The notes below the pieces were generated by a model. That model was not told the origin of the DNA. It made no database searches and saw nothing but the letters and a program-made list of their open reading frames with translations. A DNA stretch of 64,000 bases from contig NZ_CP137892.1 in the NCBI RefSeq assembly GCF_033547155.1, positions 1,240,001 through 1,304,000 of the forward strand. The letters are read 5' to 3'. This document shows, one piece after another, positions 62,804 through 64,000 of this stretch; position 1 is the first letter of the stretch, and every line of letters begins with the position of its first letter. The translations under genes and the position numbers were made by a program. Source of the DNA: Pseudomonas benzenivorans (GTDB lineage Bacteria > Pseudomonadota > Gammaproteobacteria > Pseudomonadales > Pseudomonadaceae).

Positions 62804-64000
62804 ATGAGCGAGCAGAACGTTTTTGTTGTAGGGGTGACCTTCGTGGTCTACCTGGTGCTGATGCTGGGGCTGGGCATCGTCGCCTACCGTCGTACCCAGA
62901 ATCTTTCCGACTATATCCTCGGCGGCCGTTCCATCGGCCCGGGCACCGCGGCGCTGTCCGCCGGCGCCTCGGACATGAGCGGCTGGCTGCTGCTGGGCCT
63001 GCCGGGTTACGCCCTGGTGGCCGGCTTCGAGGCCAGCTGGATCGCCATCGGCCTGCTGGCCGGCACCTGGCTGAACTGGCTGTTCGTCGCCCGTCGCCTG
63101 CGCGTGTATTCCCACGCGGCGAACGACTCGGTGACCATGCCGGCCTACTTCGAGAACCGCTTCAACGACAAGTCCCGCGCCCTGCGCGTGATTTCGGCGG
63201 TGATCATCCTGACCTTCTTCCTGTTCTACACCAGCTCCGGTCTGGTGGCGGCGGGCAAGCTGTTCGAAACCGTGTTCGGCTTCGACTACCAGATCGCCGT
63301 CGTGGTCGGCACCCTGGCCGTGGTCTCCTACACCCTGTTCGGCGGCTTCCTCGCGGTGGCCTGGACCGACGTGGTGCAGGGCCTGCTGATGGCCGCCGCG
63401 CTGGTGCTGGTGCCGGTGTTCGCCCTCAATGCCGTGGGCGGCGTGGACGCCGCGCATGCCGCGATCCTGGCCAAGAACCCGGAAATGCTGACCTTCTTCA
63501 GCGACACCAAGGGTGAACCGCTGGGCTGGATCGCCATCCTCTCCCTGCTGGGCTGGGGCCTGGGCTACTTCGGTCAGCCGCACATCCTGGCGCGCTTCAA
63601 GGCGATCTCCAACGAGAAGGACATGCCCACCGCGCGTCGCATCGCCGTGAGCTGGACCGCCGTTACCCTGTTCGCCGCCCTGGCCATCGGCTGGGTTGCC
63701 GTGGGCTACCTGGAGACCGACCTGGCCGACGCCGAGACCGTGTTCATGGTCCTGGTCAACAGCCTGTTCCACCCGGTGGTGGCCGGCATCCTGATGGCCG
63801 CCGTGCTGGCCGCGGTGATGTCCACCGCCGACTCGCAGCTGTTGGTGAGCTCCTCGGCCCTGGCCGAAGACTTCTACAAGGCCCTGCTGAAGAAGAACGC
63901 CAGCGACAGCGAGCTGGTCTGGGTCGGCCGGGGTGCCGTGGTGCTGATCGCCGTCATCGCCCTGGTTCTGGCGCTCAACCCGGATACCACCGTACTGGGC
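62804..64000 (+). CDS. putP: Sodium/proline symporter, N-terminal part (3' end beyond window)
   Basis: The gene starts at ATG 62804 (MSEQNVFVVGV) and is open to the window edge, 399 codons. It shows the sodium:solute symporter pattern with about ten membrane helices visible: LSAGASDMSGWLLLGLPG in helix 2 (Na+/proline-binding region), the FFLFYTSSGLVAAGKLFE helix, GWGLGYFGQPHILARF, and VMSTADSQLLVSSSALAEDFY, which holds the Ser/Thr Na+ ligands. It takes up proline for PutA encoded upstream. The ribosome site is weak (AACAAG). Confidence 0.95.
   Translation, partial: MSEQNVFVVGVTFVVYLVLMLGLGIVAYRRTQNLSDYILGGRSIGPGTAALSAGASDMSGWLLLGLPGYALVAGFEASWIAIGLLAGTWLNWLFVARRLRVYSHAANDSVTMPAYFENRFNDKSRALRVISAVIILTFFLFYTSSGLVAAGKLFETVFGFDYQIAVVVGTLAVVSYTLFGGFLAVAWTDVVQGLLMAAALVLVPVFALNAVGGVDAAHAAILAKNPEMLTFFSDTKGEPLGWIAILSLLGWGLGYFGQPHILARFKAISNEKDMPTARRIAVSWTAVTLFAALAIGWVAVGYLETDLADAETVFMVLVNSLFHPVVAGILMAAVLAAVMSTADSQLLVSSSALAEDFYKALLKKNASDSELVWVGRGAVVLIAVIALVLALNPDTTVLG

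Overview
The window is high-GC proteobacterial chromosome, almost certainly from a Pseudomonas. From memory, the gene order opdH-tctCBA / tctDE, ygfZ, sdhE, nadB, algU-mucABCD, lepA-lepB, rnc-era-recO-pdxJ, icp, asrA, pruR, putA-putP follows the P. aeruginosa PAO1 block around PA0752-PA0783. Inserted genes interrupt this backbone. I saw no rRNA, tRNA, CRISPR array, intact insertion sequence or prophage. Family assignments come from recognising motifs in the translated sequence; no database search was run.

Layout. (1) 1-13169: a LapA-type giant adhesin gene, truncated by the window start and read leftward. It has over ten near-identical 714-bp repeats and a LapG-type TAAG site. Its type I secretion genes lapE-lapB-lapC diverge from it and end at a bidirectional terminator. 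(2) 13180-19919: a valine/isobutyrate catabolic operon read leftward (mmsA, acyl-CoA dehydrogenase, enoyl-CoA hydratase, 3-hydroxyisobutyryl-CoA hydrolase, mmsB), with the divergent AraC regulator mmsR and a direct-repeat operator between them. (3) 19994-28487: ung; an AbrB-family membrane protein joined to the tripartite carboxylate transporter tctABC and the porin opdH; the divergent two-component system tctD-tctE. (4) 28420-33595: an orphan solute-binding protein, HDOD protein, ygfZ, sdhE-ygfX and nadB. (5) 33600-44414: envelope-stress sigma factor algU with mucABCD, then lepA-lepB, a DUF4845 gene, rnc, era, recO and pdxJ. (6) 44418-48853: a dispersed repeat, cmoA-cmoB, a deleted flavocytochrome c sulfide dehydrogenase remnant, an unknown lipoprotein and a chagasin-type protease inhibitor. 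(7) 48943-58951: second Lon (asrA) with a strong sigma-32 promoter, a NIT-like membrane protein, pruR, a 37-residue ORF plus a ZapE paralogue, small genes including an orphan HicA-like protein, and a leftward MCP / NIT-like / EAL operon. (8) 59469-64000: putA (without the DNA-binding domain) and the start of putP.

The least-described system is the MCP / NIT-like / EAL operon at 55679-58951. It combines a chemoreceptor signalling module with almost no sensory domain, a separate membrane-anchored NIT-like helical protein, and a c-di-GMP phosphodiesterase. A strong intrinsic terminator stands in its own leader, 25 nt before the first start codon. A second NIT-like protein lies 5 kb away. Because the LapA system in the same window belongs to a family controlled by c-di-GMP, a functional link is possible but is inference only.
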